Shown here: piece after piece, positions 21,232 through 33,405 of the stretch
How positions within the stretch are numbered: position 1 is the first letter of the stretch
Layout: each line of letters begins with the position of its first letter
Source: Pelodera strongyloides
Taxonomy: Eukaryota; Nematoda; Chromadorea; Rhabditida; Rhabditidae
Direction of reading: 5' to 3'
Length of the DNA stretch: 64,000 bases
Assembly: GCA_036852015.1 (NCBI GenBank)
Contig: JAANDG010000384.1
Coordinates: forward strand, 1 to 64,000
Translations under genes and position numbers: made by a program
The notes under the pieces: model-generated
The model's input: the letters and a program-made list of their open reading frames with translations, nothing else
Told to the model about the DNA's origin: nothing
Database searches by the model: none

Positions 21232-23518
21232 ACGAACAGACAGCAGCAACAAAACTACATTACGAACACTATACATATTTCTTCGACTACGCAATATGAG
21301 CGCTCTCCCTCTAAAGCGATCTTATCCGCTATGTAATCAGGAATATTGGTTGCTGCCATTGCACTCAATTTATTGACATACATATATTTTCTTGTAAGCA
21401 CGACAACCCCAGAGAAATTACGGGAGTACCTCAGAATAAGATCATTTACTTCAACTCAGCTCTAATGAAGTTTATTCGATGTGTTATTGTGAACATTTAA
21501 TACGTTGGTACACAGTAGTATTTTCATGATTCTCGCAGAATGAATCCAGTAACTACTGCGGACGGTATATGAAGTTGTGTATACGGTGCAATTTTGGAAG
21601 GAAAATAACCATACATTAAAACTCCTCGAGAGCCTAGGGTTTGTTACACAGTAAGCATACTGACTACAACAATATACACAAAGAAATATGAATAATTGAT
21701 GCGAAATTATCAGTTTACATTATCTGGCATTGCCACTTTTCAGGAAGTATTCCCCAACGGATCTATGAGAGCCGAGTTTTTTTTCGGTATCCTGTGCCAA
21801 CAATTCGGTTTTGAATGCTAGTTGAATTATCTTGGGTCCCGGAGCGCCCCCATTTCTACGGTAGTATATAGAGATTACTCTCATTGCAAGTGGTTAGAGG
21901 AAAGGCAGAGATCGAGTCATCGGTGGAGAGGCATGACGGAGAGGAGAGTACGGTATTGTGCGCTTTCTTATGGCCGTGATGGAGACTCAGAAAGGCAAGT
22001 CTACAGAATCCCCATTCGAGATGGACTTTTCCGAAGGCATTTGGCGCATAATGCATTTAATGCACACGCACGATATCGAATGATTTCGCATGCAAAATTA
22101 AGAAAACAACTGAGCGGGACTTTGTGCGTGTGAGAGTGACGTAGTTAGGAAAGGTAACCGTCGAGTGTCTTCCATATGATGCGAACTACATTATTCGGAA
22201 GTGCAACGTGAGTGCTAAGTCATGTGTTAATTACCAACCGCTTGTGAAGACATCGAGTGCCGATCATTCACTAATTTTAACTTCTTATCTTCGTGCGGAA
22301 AGAAGCTTTAAGGCGCTAGTGCTGAACTTCTAGGTGTTCTAGTGCTGAACTTCTAGGACAAAGCGCTGCTGAACTTTGCCACTAACGATGGTTGCGCTGC
22401 CGCGCTGTTAGGTAATATTTTTTGTCGTCCAGCCGATAACGGGCAGTTTAGTTTCGTTTCTGCCGCTTGTTTTATTTCAGGTCATGCAGTTCATCCCATA
22501 TGTGTGAGTTCGCTGAACCATCTTCTTTATAGGACGCGTTTTCTATATAGCTTCAATTCCCGAAATTCCCGATGATTATTGTCAGTTACTAGTTTTATTA
22601 GTGAAATACACTCATTTTAATGGACAATCAATATTTACATTGTTTTCAGCAAATCTAGTGGATTAATTTTACTTGTATTTTTTTTCGTTTAAGAGCGTGA
22701 AATCATTTCGATAAGTGCAAGCTTTAAGTGTGAATGTTGCAAAAATCACTGCTGCACGTCAACGGTTAGCTTTGCTAAATGTTTTCATCACGTTCCTGTT
22801 TTTCAACAAAGGACGATGAATATCCTGGGTTAGATTTTTGCATAGAACTCTCTCAATGCCTTGTAGAGACATGTTTTTTAGGTTCTGGAAGCTTTTAGTT
22901 GACCACCTAATTGTGTGTATAATTCATTCATTTCGTCTTCCCTCCAGCGTATTGATCAAAAGCTACGCAATATCCATGGAAAAATTCAACGATTGGACAC
23001 TACGATAGCCTCCCCAAGTTGTTGCGTTAAGTACCCACAATATTAGGGAAACATTATGTACATTTTGTCTCTCAAAACGTTTAACAATCAGCAAACTCCA
23101 TATCAACCTATAAATGAGCCTATTCGTTTCTTCCTATCATACGATTTCTACCGGAATGAATCTATCCTTCGAATGTGATTTGCTTACATAATGCCTATAA
23201 TGCGCGGTTTACTCAATTTTTTATTGAACATAATACAATCACTGGTCAAACAGAAAATAAAGGCACTCGCAATAATTATGATAACGAAAAAAAAAACTTC
23301 AAATCACTAGAACCAAATAAAAAGGCAGTAAAATGGCAGTAAACTCACTTTCTTAGAGTGGCAGTAACTGTAACAATTAAATCTCTCTGTTCAACAAAAA
23401 ACATCGACTACGAAAAATTCAGCTACTAATAGTATGTCTGCACGGCTGATCTGTGCGTAAACTAATAATGTAACAGTAAACAAAGAATTTACCAATAAAT
23501 TTCAGACCAAGTGTTGGT
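21232..23518. other. Gene-poor spacer
   Basis: No supported gene. Contains a small tandem duplication CTAGTGCTGAACTTCTAGG near 22316-22355. The 103-codon plus-strand frame at 21822 has no domain or splice support. The right end is probably the 3' flank of the minus-strand gene that stops at 23519. Confidence 0.35.
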
Positions 23519-26172
23519 TTATTTTTGACCTGTATCCGTTTTCTCCGCTTCACGACGCAAATAGTGCTCCAATCCTCTCAAATAGTGTGGCTTACCTTGG
23601 AAAATGGCCATTCCCTTTGTTTTAAGCTCGTCGGGACCAATGCTAAAATGATAGCTGTAATAAAAATGTTTTATACATTTATTGATTTTTTTAAAATAAG
23701 TATCCCATTATAAAAAACCATAAGACTGTTCATTGAAAAATGTAGCATGCAAATGCTCATATACAACATGCAAGTGGTCATATACAACTAACCTGCCGCT
23801 CTTGTAGGAATCAAGTATAGCTTTAAGACGGATCACGATTTCCTCCTCTTTTCCTGCTTGTTGCAACGGGATGCATATCTAAACGAGAAAAAAGCTTATA
23901 ATGTGTGTAATACTCCTTTTTAATTATGACCTAATATTGTCGTAGTTGCATTTCTAGCAAAAGGCAGTACATTTCTAAACATACTGAAAACAACCATATC
24001 ATGATTGTTCTTTTTTTTAAATTGCTCGTTTTCGGCAAACGAATATTAGGGGCAAGAAGGCCAGTCGCACAAACTTTTCAAAATAGCTTATGTCTGATCG
24101 TAGCAAATGTTCACGGAAACACACCTGGAAGGGCAATATAGGGGGGCAACGGGCGATACCAGCAGGTGCAGTCGGAGTATCCACGACGGGCGTCTTCTTA
24201 ACGGGAACAGCGTCAGTCTTCTTAGTCGCACGTCTTCGCTTGGGAACCTTGGGTTCGACGAATTTATGTTCCTTAGTGCGTTTGCGAGACGTGGAAACAT
24301 TGGTCTTGGACGTGCGCATTGGCGCCCTTTGAATACCATTTGCGTCCGACGTTTCCATGTGAGAACTTCCGCATGGTGCCATGGGTGTCATGATAGGCGC
24401 ATGGTCTGCTGGATCCGTGGCTACATAGGGGTTTGAAACCATCTGATTTGGTGCATGAACATACGAGCCGGTAGTTTGTACTTGCGCAAAAGGCTTAGAT
24501 GCAACGGCTGGAATTGGCGGTGTTGTGTGGTAAGGATGATGATCCGGAAACGGGACAGGATGGTGGTGATCATTGGGCGTATATTCTGTAGGTTGCGTTT
24601 CTGAAGCACGTTCAAATGCCATTGACGCCATGGCAGGAGCTGAGTAGGGTGTTTGGGCTGAATAGGAGCTATGCACTAGATTCTGCATATCAGGCACATG
24701 AGTAGGTGCTATAGCTGTCAGACCGTGAGCAGGGTAGGCCATCTGAGTAGCATGAGCCGGTAAAATCTGCTGAGAATAAGAATTGTGCGCCGTTGTCTGC
24801 ACATGTGGGGTGTGCAAGGGTGCCATAGTTGCCAGGACTTGCGCTGGGTTGGGTATCTGTGCATCACGGGCCGAAAATGACCCTGCAGGACTAGGATTTT
24901 GAGTCACATATCCAAGGAATATTATATCATCATCATCTGTGGTTTGCTCAGAAAACTGCGATGTACTGACGTTAGCCAGCGAATCTGGAAGTGGGGCATT
25001 GGGGGCTTTGTCAGCAAAATTAGTAGTCCTCTTCGAAGAGTCGGGTGCATCCATTCGAGGTGCCTCTAACAGTGCACCCAATGAATTTAGAGGAAAAAGT
25101 GGTGCAGTGTCAATTGCTCCTGCAGCCGGTGGCGCAGACGCCGAAGCGTGTTCCAAGCCACTGGGCGATCCATTAGCACCTGAATAAGTATTTGTTTGTG
25201 TATTTCTAGAGATCACCTCCCTATCCGTAGAATTAAATTTTTGGCTTTTGGTGACTCGTTTGCAAATGCCCTTGGGTGGAAGCATCTCACGTATTATTTA
25301 CATATGGTTTATCATTTCTTTGTTTGGAAATGATTCTACTGAACGCAACTAGTCAAAAGGTGTATAATTTGGTCATTTGATCACATGCTAAAAGCACGCT
25401 GCAAAGTTCACGGCTTGAATTAATTATGTTGCAGGCGATTGAAACTCTTTGGTGTAGAGTTTTATTTTTTTTCTCAACGACTTTATAAATAAAATGTTTT
25501 ATCATAAAATGATACCTGAATGTGCGCTCTCGGATAGCAAATCGAGACCGAAGAAGTGATCTTCGTCGAAGTTGAAATTCTAAAGAAAAACAGTCCAGAA
25601 CCACGAAATTGAGTCTATTCGTATCGTGCGCGACCGTTGACATCGTCGATTATGAGGAAATAAAATTATTAGTTTTTTCGATAAATCACTCTGATAAGAG
25701 TTCCCACTATGTCAAAATGCTCATTCCAATACATTGATCGGGCTAACCTGGGTAACCAGCGAACATTTACATGGCACTTACTTAAAAAGTTTTGAAAAAT
25801 TTTCATTGTTGGGATAGGTAAAAAGAGCTGACCTCCGAGTCAAAGGAAGCAAACGCTTCCAAAACCTCATGCTCGCTTATTCCAATCGCGTCAGCAAGGT
25901 TAAACCCACTTTCCGTCGTAGGTTCAAAGTGAAGACCGACTGAAAAAGAGATGTGGCATTCGTAGTGTACTGGAAACAGTTCTGATGAAAGACAAATAAA
26001 AGCTTAAAAGTTATTGAATAATTGTCACAAGGTGTAGATTGACTTGCTGGTCATTATATACATATATTCTTGCAAAAAGTTTCCGAAATTTAAACGTCGA
26101 AATACCTGAGTTTTGCCCGTCCCCAGCAGTATCCGCATTTGCTGGATTATAGATAGAGTTGTCCTGGTCCAT
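23519..26172 (-). CDS. Low-complexity, probably nuclear protein (paralogue of the 33.4-37.0 kb gene)
   Basis: Seven minus-strand exons join in frame: 26172-26106 (ATG), 25939-25833, 25579-25516, 25179-24125, 23878-23793, 23642-23596 and 23574-23519 (TAA), giving 493 residues. The ATG lies 25 bases after a GTTTCAG acceptor, which suits trans-splicing. The N-terminal part is acidic (FNFDEDHFFGLDLLSESAHS). The long central exon is rich in Ala, Pro, Thr, Gln and His, with a run of Asp before IIFLGY. A basic stretch follows (RKRTKEHKF, KVPKRRRATKK), a likely nuclear localisation signal. The C-terminus is helical and charged (IRLKAILDSYKSG then LEHYLRREAEK). No known family is recognised. The C-terminal exons match the plus-strand gene at 36640-36970 in sequence pattern and intron phase. 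An open frame makes 25285 look like a start, but the acceptor at 25180-25181 shows that the real exon begins at 25179. Confidence 0.75.
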
Positions 26173-26808
26173 TCGGCCTTTGACAGGATGATCGTCCCTG
26201 AAACACACAGGAATATCTGATCAATTCGGTTCCCTGGACTAAAGTTGGAAATCAAGATTCACAACTGAATTGTTCGCAGTGCTACTGGAGCTTCACGAGC
26301 ATTGATTATTTCCGTCTTGATGTTGAATAAGACGAAAACGCCTCGTCGGAATGGTTAAATAAACTAATTGTTGATAAAAATGTCCATCCGTATTTTTAAT
26401 ATGGATGCGAGGACGATCTTCGTCGTGTTTGTTATTAAGAAGCAACATCTTAGGATATCTTTCTGAAGAGGCACCTATATTAAAGATTTTGTGGTGTTAA
26501 ACACAGACCTTTGAGATTTAGGGGAATCAAAAGTTAAAGAATAAATTGAGGAATGACAAAAATTGCCGTTCAGTATTGGCGAAGAGTGTTGAGAGTCTCA
26601 AAAAATAATAAGTTTGGTCAATTAATTATTCATGATCCGATGACTAAGCCATGATTTACCCGTATGCCCATTTTCAGACAAGATAACGACCCCGATCGTA
26701 CGAGAATTTGCATATTCTCATTTATTTAATCACTGTTTAGTTATTATTCACTCGATATTCACACGCTTAGCAAAAAGAAAAATACAGTAAGCCAATGTTG
26801 TTAAATAC

Positions 26809-27366
26809 CTTGCATTTGGCGAAGAAGAACGAGAAATTGGCTTCTGTTCGGGGGCGAATTCTTGGAAAGACGTGAGCACGAACATGTTGCTGATCACAAA
26901 GTTGATCCGGAGATCCTGAAAGTTTGATAAGCGATTCAGAACCAGAAAACATTTGCTTCCAAGAAACAATGATATTTCCATTGTTTATGCCACCAATTTG
27001 AAGATTCAAGGGTTTTGTAGCTGCTGCGAGTACCATATCTTCTATGCGTTAAGCGTACACAGTAAGTTGGCGGTGATTCATTCGTCTGCGCCTCATACGT
27101 GCCAAAGAGGTTCAACCATACAACATAAGTTCTGTTGTCGGTAATTTCACCATCGCACACATATGAGAAAAACTTGGTGCGTTTACTCCCTATGATATAC
27201 ATATTACTTTTACTCGGCTCATTCTCCGAATAGAGCCTGCTACCAAATCAGCGCAATATTTTCAAAGAATAATCGAACACGTACCATGAGAGACTGAGGG
27301 ATTAGGAGGCTGCTTCTTACACACAATGAACTGTTCCCGCGCTCAACACAACTCTGCCATTGATCT
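26809..27366 (-). CDS. Candidate exons of an unassigned gene or gene fragment
   Basis: Open minus-strand segments with splice signals: 27366-27291 (QWQSCVERGNSSLCVRSS; ag acceptor, gtacgt donor); about 27190-26990 (VCDGEITDNRTYVVWLNLFG); and about 27025-26809 in a second frame (TKPLNLQIGGINNGNIIVSW) ending at a gtattt donor. The last piece has the look of a fibronectin type III strand pattern, but this is weak. I could not join the pieces into one consistent frame, and the downstream gene has its own likely start at 26172. It may be a separate gene whose other exons I cannot see, or a decayed fragment. Confidence 0.3.
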
Positions 27367-27599
27367 GGAACAAGTAGGCTGGTAAGTTTTAATATTTTTG
27401 GAGTGTTGTTTATCGAGAAAGACAATATGTATAGAAATACTATGAAAAAATTGTCCTTTTTAGGAATTAGTGAAGTGATTACAGTACTGCAAGATAAATT
27501 CTGATTTGGAAACTTCATGGATCCTTCTTTTGAATACGAGGCATAACTCAGTTTTTTTTTTATAGAACTAACCTTTGATATGCTTCGAAGCACCGTAAG

Positions 27600-28285
27600 C
27601 GTTTGAACGCGAACAGTGCCTCACAAATGAATCTGCTAAAACCGATTGTTTTTCGTTTCTTTTTTTCCGGGTTTTCCTCAGAAGTCAGACCTTGTTGATC
27701 TCAAAGTGAAAGCACGATCAACACGATGTTATTCACAGTGATCTACTACAAAACACACTTCCATCGCCTTTAACCCTCTCCAAAAAGATTGGCAATTTTC
27801 CAAATTTGGATATGCACCACCACCACCATATATGTTTGCAGTGGCTTTTTCGCTATGAGGAACATTGACACAAATTGGGCACATGGTGTTTTTAGAATCT
27901 CCAAGTGTATGATGTTCATTTTTGGAGGAGGGCGCATCTTGTTTTACAAAACAAATCACTATGGGAAATTATTCATAGTGAGGGATGAGCTAACTGTAAG
28001 ATATGTTGAAGTATTCAAGTCATATAATGAACTTTTGCATGTTATGTCAAGCTTGTGGGAGGCCACAGCGCGGGATCCATGACATATAACAGTACCGAGC
28101 GCGTATTACATTAAAACCACTTTGTAGTTATACATTATAGGATAGCAAATAATTTCTATGCCTCCATTTTCCGGTTCAGTATTCAGAGACCTGCGCATTG
28201 CGCCACACGCCTCCAACGCTTCTCACCAGTACCAAATACCCACGCAGTTATGTAATCATTAGACTATAACGTGTTCCTGCTCCAT
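27600..28285. other. Spacer without a recognised gene
   Basis: Overlapping open frames occur on both strands at 27729-28082 (minus strand includes CPICVNVPHSEKATANIYGG), but none has clear splice boundaries or a family match. A lone exon cannot be excluded. Confidence 0.25.
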
Positions 28286-28289
28286 CATT

Positions 28290-30110
28290 GTGAAAAGCAT
28301 TAGTGCATGTTCCCACATTCTCATAGTGCTATCGCAGTTGGTGGTTTATTGCATCAGTACGTTCATAAGCATGCACTTTTTGACATCATCCAAGACTTCC
28401 TCGGTATGTTGAATTCCTGAATCGCTATCCATTCACGGGTAATTCAATATTTTCATAAGCTTGTAGTTCAGATGCGATTTTACATTAATTAATTTTGTTA
28501 GCTCCATTGGACTATTCATCACAATCTGAAAATAAAACAATTGTTCCATTTTAAAGGGGCGGGTCAGCTCGACATCTTCCTTTTTTTTAAACGATTCAAC
28601 ATCTAACAAGGAATCACAAAAACAAATCCCCTCACGCTTTCTTGCTCCTAAATTCGATTTAGATTGATTATTATATTAACCACGCGGAATACATAATTCC
28701 GCTTAGTGACGTAAGTTAAGAATGTAAGAATCTTTTTTATTATGTTAAGTATGAGCGACACTCCACTTTTCCGTACCTAGTTCGGATGTTTAAATACCAT
28801 TCCCCAAGTCCCTGTTGCCGCAGATTTTCCCTTTTGTGATTGGGATTAAGAGAAACTAATAAAAGAAAAAATAGCACGAGTTGCCCCTGTCTAGACTCGC
28901 ACATGGACATGGCACGGCACAGTGCCACGCAAATGGCCATATTCTAATAGAGAGGACAAGAAAAAAAAACTGTTTGCAAGCTCGCTCATTGAGCCGATCG
29001 ATAGAGGATTCCCTTCTTCCTATTTTGTACACAACTTACTCACTCCAAACCAACACCAAACTATCACGGTTTTCTCCTTATACATATTGCGCTAACTCCA
29101 CTTTAATAAGCAATCCCTTAATTTGTGAACTAACAATGAACATGTATATGGTTGGCATGCGCATTTTCTCTGGCTATCCTCAACCTTACTCGGGAGCTTC
29201 TGTGTGAACCTTCAAAAAATTAATTTCATAAAAAAAACAGTAGAGTAGAGTAGCGCGTAACTATTCCATCACTATAACAAAATTATTAGGACATGTTCCC
29301 ACATTCCCATAGTTTTATCGCAGTTGGGTGTATTACCATTATTGTACTGCATTTTAACCTATTGTACCATGCTGAATTCCTAAATATGTGTTAATTGAGG
29401 AAATCGAGTGTTTACCTGTTCAAGGCGTATAGACAACAGGACTTCTGTTAAACGGATGTAAGTTCTGTTAAATTTATTAATGCATTATCTTCACTTGAGC
29501 ATTTGCGAAATATTGTTATAATGATTTTATAATGAATTTATCCAACACTGAGCACGGAGACACAAATACTACTCGCGTTGTGATACGTATTAATTCAAAC
29601 TTCTGAATCGATTGATTCCTAGGCCATATTCCACAGCGAACAAATCAATTAGCTTATTGATCTCATCTAATACAGCTTCCCGGTGTATGTCTCCTTTTAG
29701 TTTGGATTAATGGTTTCTACATAGTAAGTTGTTCCACGTAGTGGTCACATTTGGATTCCGAGTCTTTGTTTCCAGTTCTTGCATAACAAGCGTCCCGGTC
29801 CCTGCATTATAATATTGTCCCCTTTTGTAATTGCGTCTAAAAGATAAACTTCTAAAAGAACAAGAGCACGAGGTGCCCCTGTCTGGGCGCGCACATGGCA
29901 CAGCACTCTGCCCCGCAAAGGCCATGTTCTAATAGAAAGGACAAGAAAAAACTGTTTACAATCCGCTCACCCAATCAATCAATAGTGGATTCACTTCTTT
30001 CTATGTCTCAGCTCACTCACTCACTCCAATCCGAAGCTAAGAGAGGTGCTTCCATGTTATTCGCAATGTACACTCCCCATACCTTTTCACGCGAAACCCT
30101 ATCAGACTGA
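28290..30110 (+). repeat. Diverged direct duplication (two copies of about 0.9 kb)
   Basis: Matching landmarks occur in the same order about 0.98 kb apart: CATGTTCCCACATTCTCATA near 28308 and CATGTTCCCACATTCCCATA near 29291; GTTGAATTCCTGAA and GCTGAATTCCTAAA; GTTGCCCCTGTCTAGAC near 28881 and GGTGCCCCTGTCTGGGC near 29871; then AATAGAGAGGACAAGAAAAA and AATAGAAAGGACAAGAAAAA. Identity is moderate with many indels. No coding exon is evident in either copy. Confidence 0.7.
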
Positions 30111-30547
30111 ACATTCTATCAACTGGCTCATGTTTGGGCCAGGAGCTATTTTCAGTGTGTTCTTCCTCGCACTTTGTACTTCGGTATGGGGTTGTCTTTC
30201 CGTCTTGTCTTCTTTCCTTCGGTATGAGGTGACCAACACTGGCTCTAATAAGCTGTTGGACAAAATCCTTTTGGAACATTATGGCGCTGTCTTGAGCTTA
30301 TCTAAATTAGTTATTTATTCGAGTACAAATTTGCCTTTGAACCAATTTTCGAGGAAGCTGTACGGAAAAAGATTGTATTTCCGATTTAATTAGAAATTCC
30401 CCAATTACCCACTGAATAATAATTTATATGTCCTGTAAATTAGACCATTTTGAGGAGGAAAAAAGCCCGTTTGATGCATACGTAATATAAATACATTGAT
30501 TTAGCTGTCAGCGTACATTCGTGCTCTTTTCAGCTGTCTATTTATTG

Positions 30548-30549
<2 letters not shown>

Positions 30550-30642
<93 letters not shown>

Positions 30643-30666
30643 TGTGTATGTGAGTGTGTGTGTGTG
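30550..30666. repeat. (TG)n microsatellite
   Basis: About 117 bp of TG repeats with a few interruptions (TATG, CATG). Open frames of His-Thr repeats here are artefacts of the dinucleotide run. Confidence 0.97.
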
Positions 30667-33405
30667 AGCGGTGTTCTTGTGTGCGTTGTATTGTTAGTGC
30701 GTGTGAGTGAGTACGAGTAGTGCGTGCATGGGTCCCTTTTCCATTCCGTGCCTGCGAGTAAGTTTGTAGCGTCCACCAACTTTTTAATCAACGTGCGTCA
30801 CAAAACTAGGAGCTCCCCTGAACTTCATAAGGGCGCAATTGAAAAGAAGATTTCTTGCATTCTTCAAACAGACATTCAAATACTCAGTCGCTCGAATATG
30901 AGCTGTTGTGGTGATAGTTGTACAATAGTAACAAAGAGAAGATACTGATGTTATCGCAATAATTAGTGGTCCTTAGCTGTTTTGTTTATAGGAAGCAGCA
31001 GCTCAGTGGACAAGGCATCCTTTCATATCACATATCGGGTTGTGTAGGAGATGCAATCAAAGCTATCGAGGTTAACTCTCTGATGCACTTATTGTTCGAC
31101 TTAATTAGACTATGTTTGTATAGAAACTAAATGAATCATTAGGAACACTGGTAATTCTTTCCTCTTTCTAATGTCGGCATTAATAAGAGCCATGAAAGTA
31201 TAATTACTTAAATAGAGACACTAACCAATATTTTATATAACCGCGCATATCCATCTCGACAATGTTCTGATCACAAAGTTCTGATTGCTCTTCTGGTGCC
31301 TTTCATTTGTTGCAAGGAACACCTTTTTGTGTCCTACCATTCTGGTAATTTCATTCATCTTTGATCTATCCATTGGATCGTATATGCTTCTCCTTTTAGA
31401 GTAGTTAGAGGAACGATATATAGAGAGTGTTGGGTAACATGTGGAAACGACAAACTATTTTGGTTGGTGTTCTTTCATCAAATAATATAGTTTACATTAT
31501 CGTTTCTTTGTGTATTCGGAGATATTCTTTGATGCGTCTGTGTATCCTTCCCAATAAACAATGTAATCTTTGTTGGCATCAGAGGACTGTTAGGCAAAGC
31601 AACACTTTGTTCTGTAAGGACCAATGATGGTTCCCTCAATGCGTTTAACAGAAATAGTTTCATTTCCCCTCCTGAGCGCCCAAAGTACCCCGGTTTTATC
31701 GATTGATTGCTCTGTCCTCTCTGGAAGTCTGGATCTCGCCTACTTTTTAGAAGATACAGATGTTGTTCACTAACTTGGCAGTCCTTTTCCATCTAGGAGC
31801 CGGACTGATCACTCATTTTTTTCAGTAGGTATACTCATCTTCGGTTATATTATCGACACGTTTGGTAATGACCTGCGAAGTAACCTCAGAGGATTGTGGA
31901 CGAAACAAATTGTTGCACCAGAACTCATTTGTCTTCTTTAACTGTACAACTGTGTATATGTAAAAAAAAACACCGATCATTCGGTAGCAAGGTAATCACA
32001 CCAGTTCTTGACGAAGCATTAATTTCTTACATATGGGATTTTCTCGCATTTTCTCGTTCTAAGAAAGACCATTAACAAAATTGGCCACTCTTTACTGATG
32101 GTGCTTATTTGTATGCACGACCACCGAATATTGATCAGCTTCTGGAAATATAATAATGTAAGCTTATTTAGTTTTATTTTTATCCATATTATAATAGAAA
32201 CGTACAACTTCGACTCGTTTACATTTCGTTTTAATTATTCCGAGCACAATTAACTAGCACAAAAAAACACTCTTGTCTGTAATTCTGAATCTCACCTTTA
32301 TTCGAATCATTGTTCGAATCTTATAAGGGAAAGAACATCATTTGACGACAAGTGAACACTAAAATCCATTGATTAGTTTAGGATTCAGTGTACGACACTG
32401 CATGGGTACCTTCTACGCGTTATTAATCACGGATCTTCCACTCAATTTATTGTGTAACTTCAATATTTCACAATAATGAACTACACTAAAGTTTCACAAC
32501 TTGTTTGTATTTGTTCGACAATGACGGTTCCTCCGAAGTTAGATATTTGATCCTTAGCATTCCAACTATTAAGCAGTTATTTGAATGATTGAATAATAGT
32601 TACGTAGTGAGCTGCTTACGTTCCTTTTTACCCAAGGTGCTGTAAAGGATTAATTGTATTTATTTATTTTTTTAGGCATTTTATTTTGCATTTCTTCTAA
32701 TATGGGGGGCCGCACTCTTGTACGGCAACACGTGCATCAATACTCCAATTTTAGAATTGTCATGGTAATACATAGTGATATTAGGAGGCCCCACGGTGTC
32801 TCCTCCACAATTAAACCATGAACCGGAGATTAGTATACCATTCCTTTACATAATACAACTTTGTTCACTACTGTTCAATATCCGAGATACGTGGTGTCGA
32901 ACAATTGTTTTCATTCACGATTTTGCCATATAACTTCCCGCTTCATTTTTTCGCACCAACAATTATTACATGTATCGCGTTTTGATTGTTCATCTCTGTT
33001 TTCTATTTTAAACTAATTGTCGCCGCATTGCACATCATCTAACTGGCAAATGGCCTTTTGCTGCTATTGCCTTACCTCTCCTTACCTTTACCTCTTTGTT
33101 TGCGATTAACGGTCGAACATATTATAAAATCAAAACCGTCCGAATCCTTTTTGTTAATAAATTACCGAGGAACAATTAGACGGATGTGGATGCTGGTGCC
33201 ACACTTTCTCCCGACCTCTGTTCCTCTTGACTTGTTTTTTATTTATTTATTTGTTTACTATTTTTGCTCTAAAGCTACCAAGCGGAGACCAGCGCGTCTA
33301 AATTGTTGAAGAATACATGCTCTACCCTTTGGAAGCAGTTTTATCTCATTGATTGTTTGTTTGCTTTCGCGAAGGTGGCACTGTAAGGTTCTATTCGCGT
33401 TTCAG
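30667..33405. other. Spacer upstream of the plus-strand Gln-rich gene
   Basis: A+T-rich sequence with only short unsupported frames. I see no exon with splice signals and family resemblance. The final part ends in CGCGTTTCAG directly before the ATG at 33406, an acceptor that suits trans-splicing. Confidence 0.35.

Noticed and set aside
24090..25187. Plus-strand frames opposite the long Ala/Pro-rich exon
   Set aside because: The minus-strand exon has acceptor, donor and phase-matched neighbours; these frames are shadows of its biased composition.
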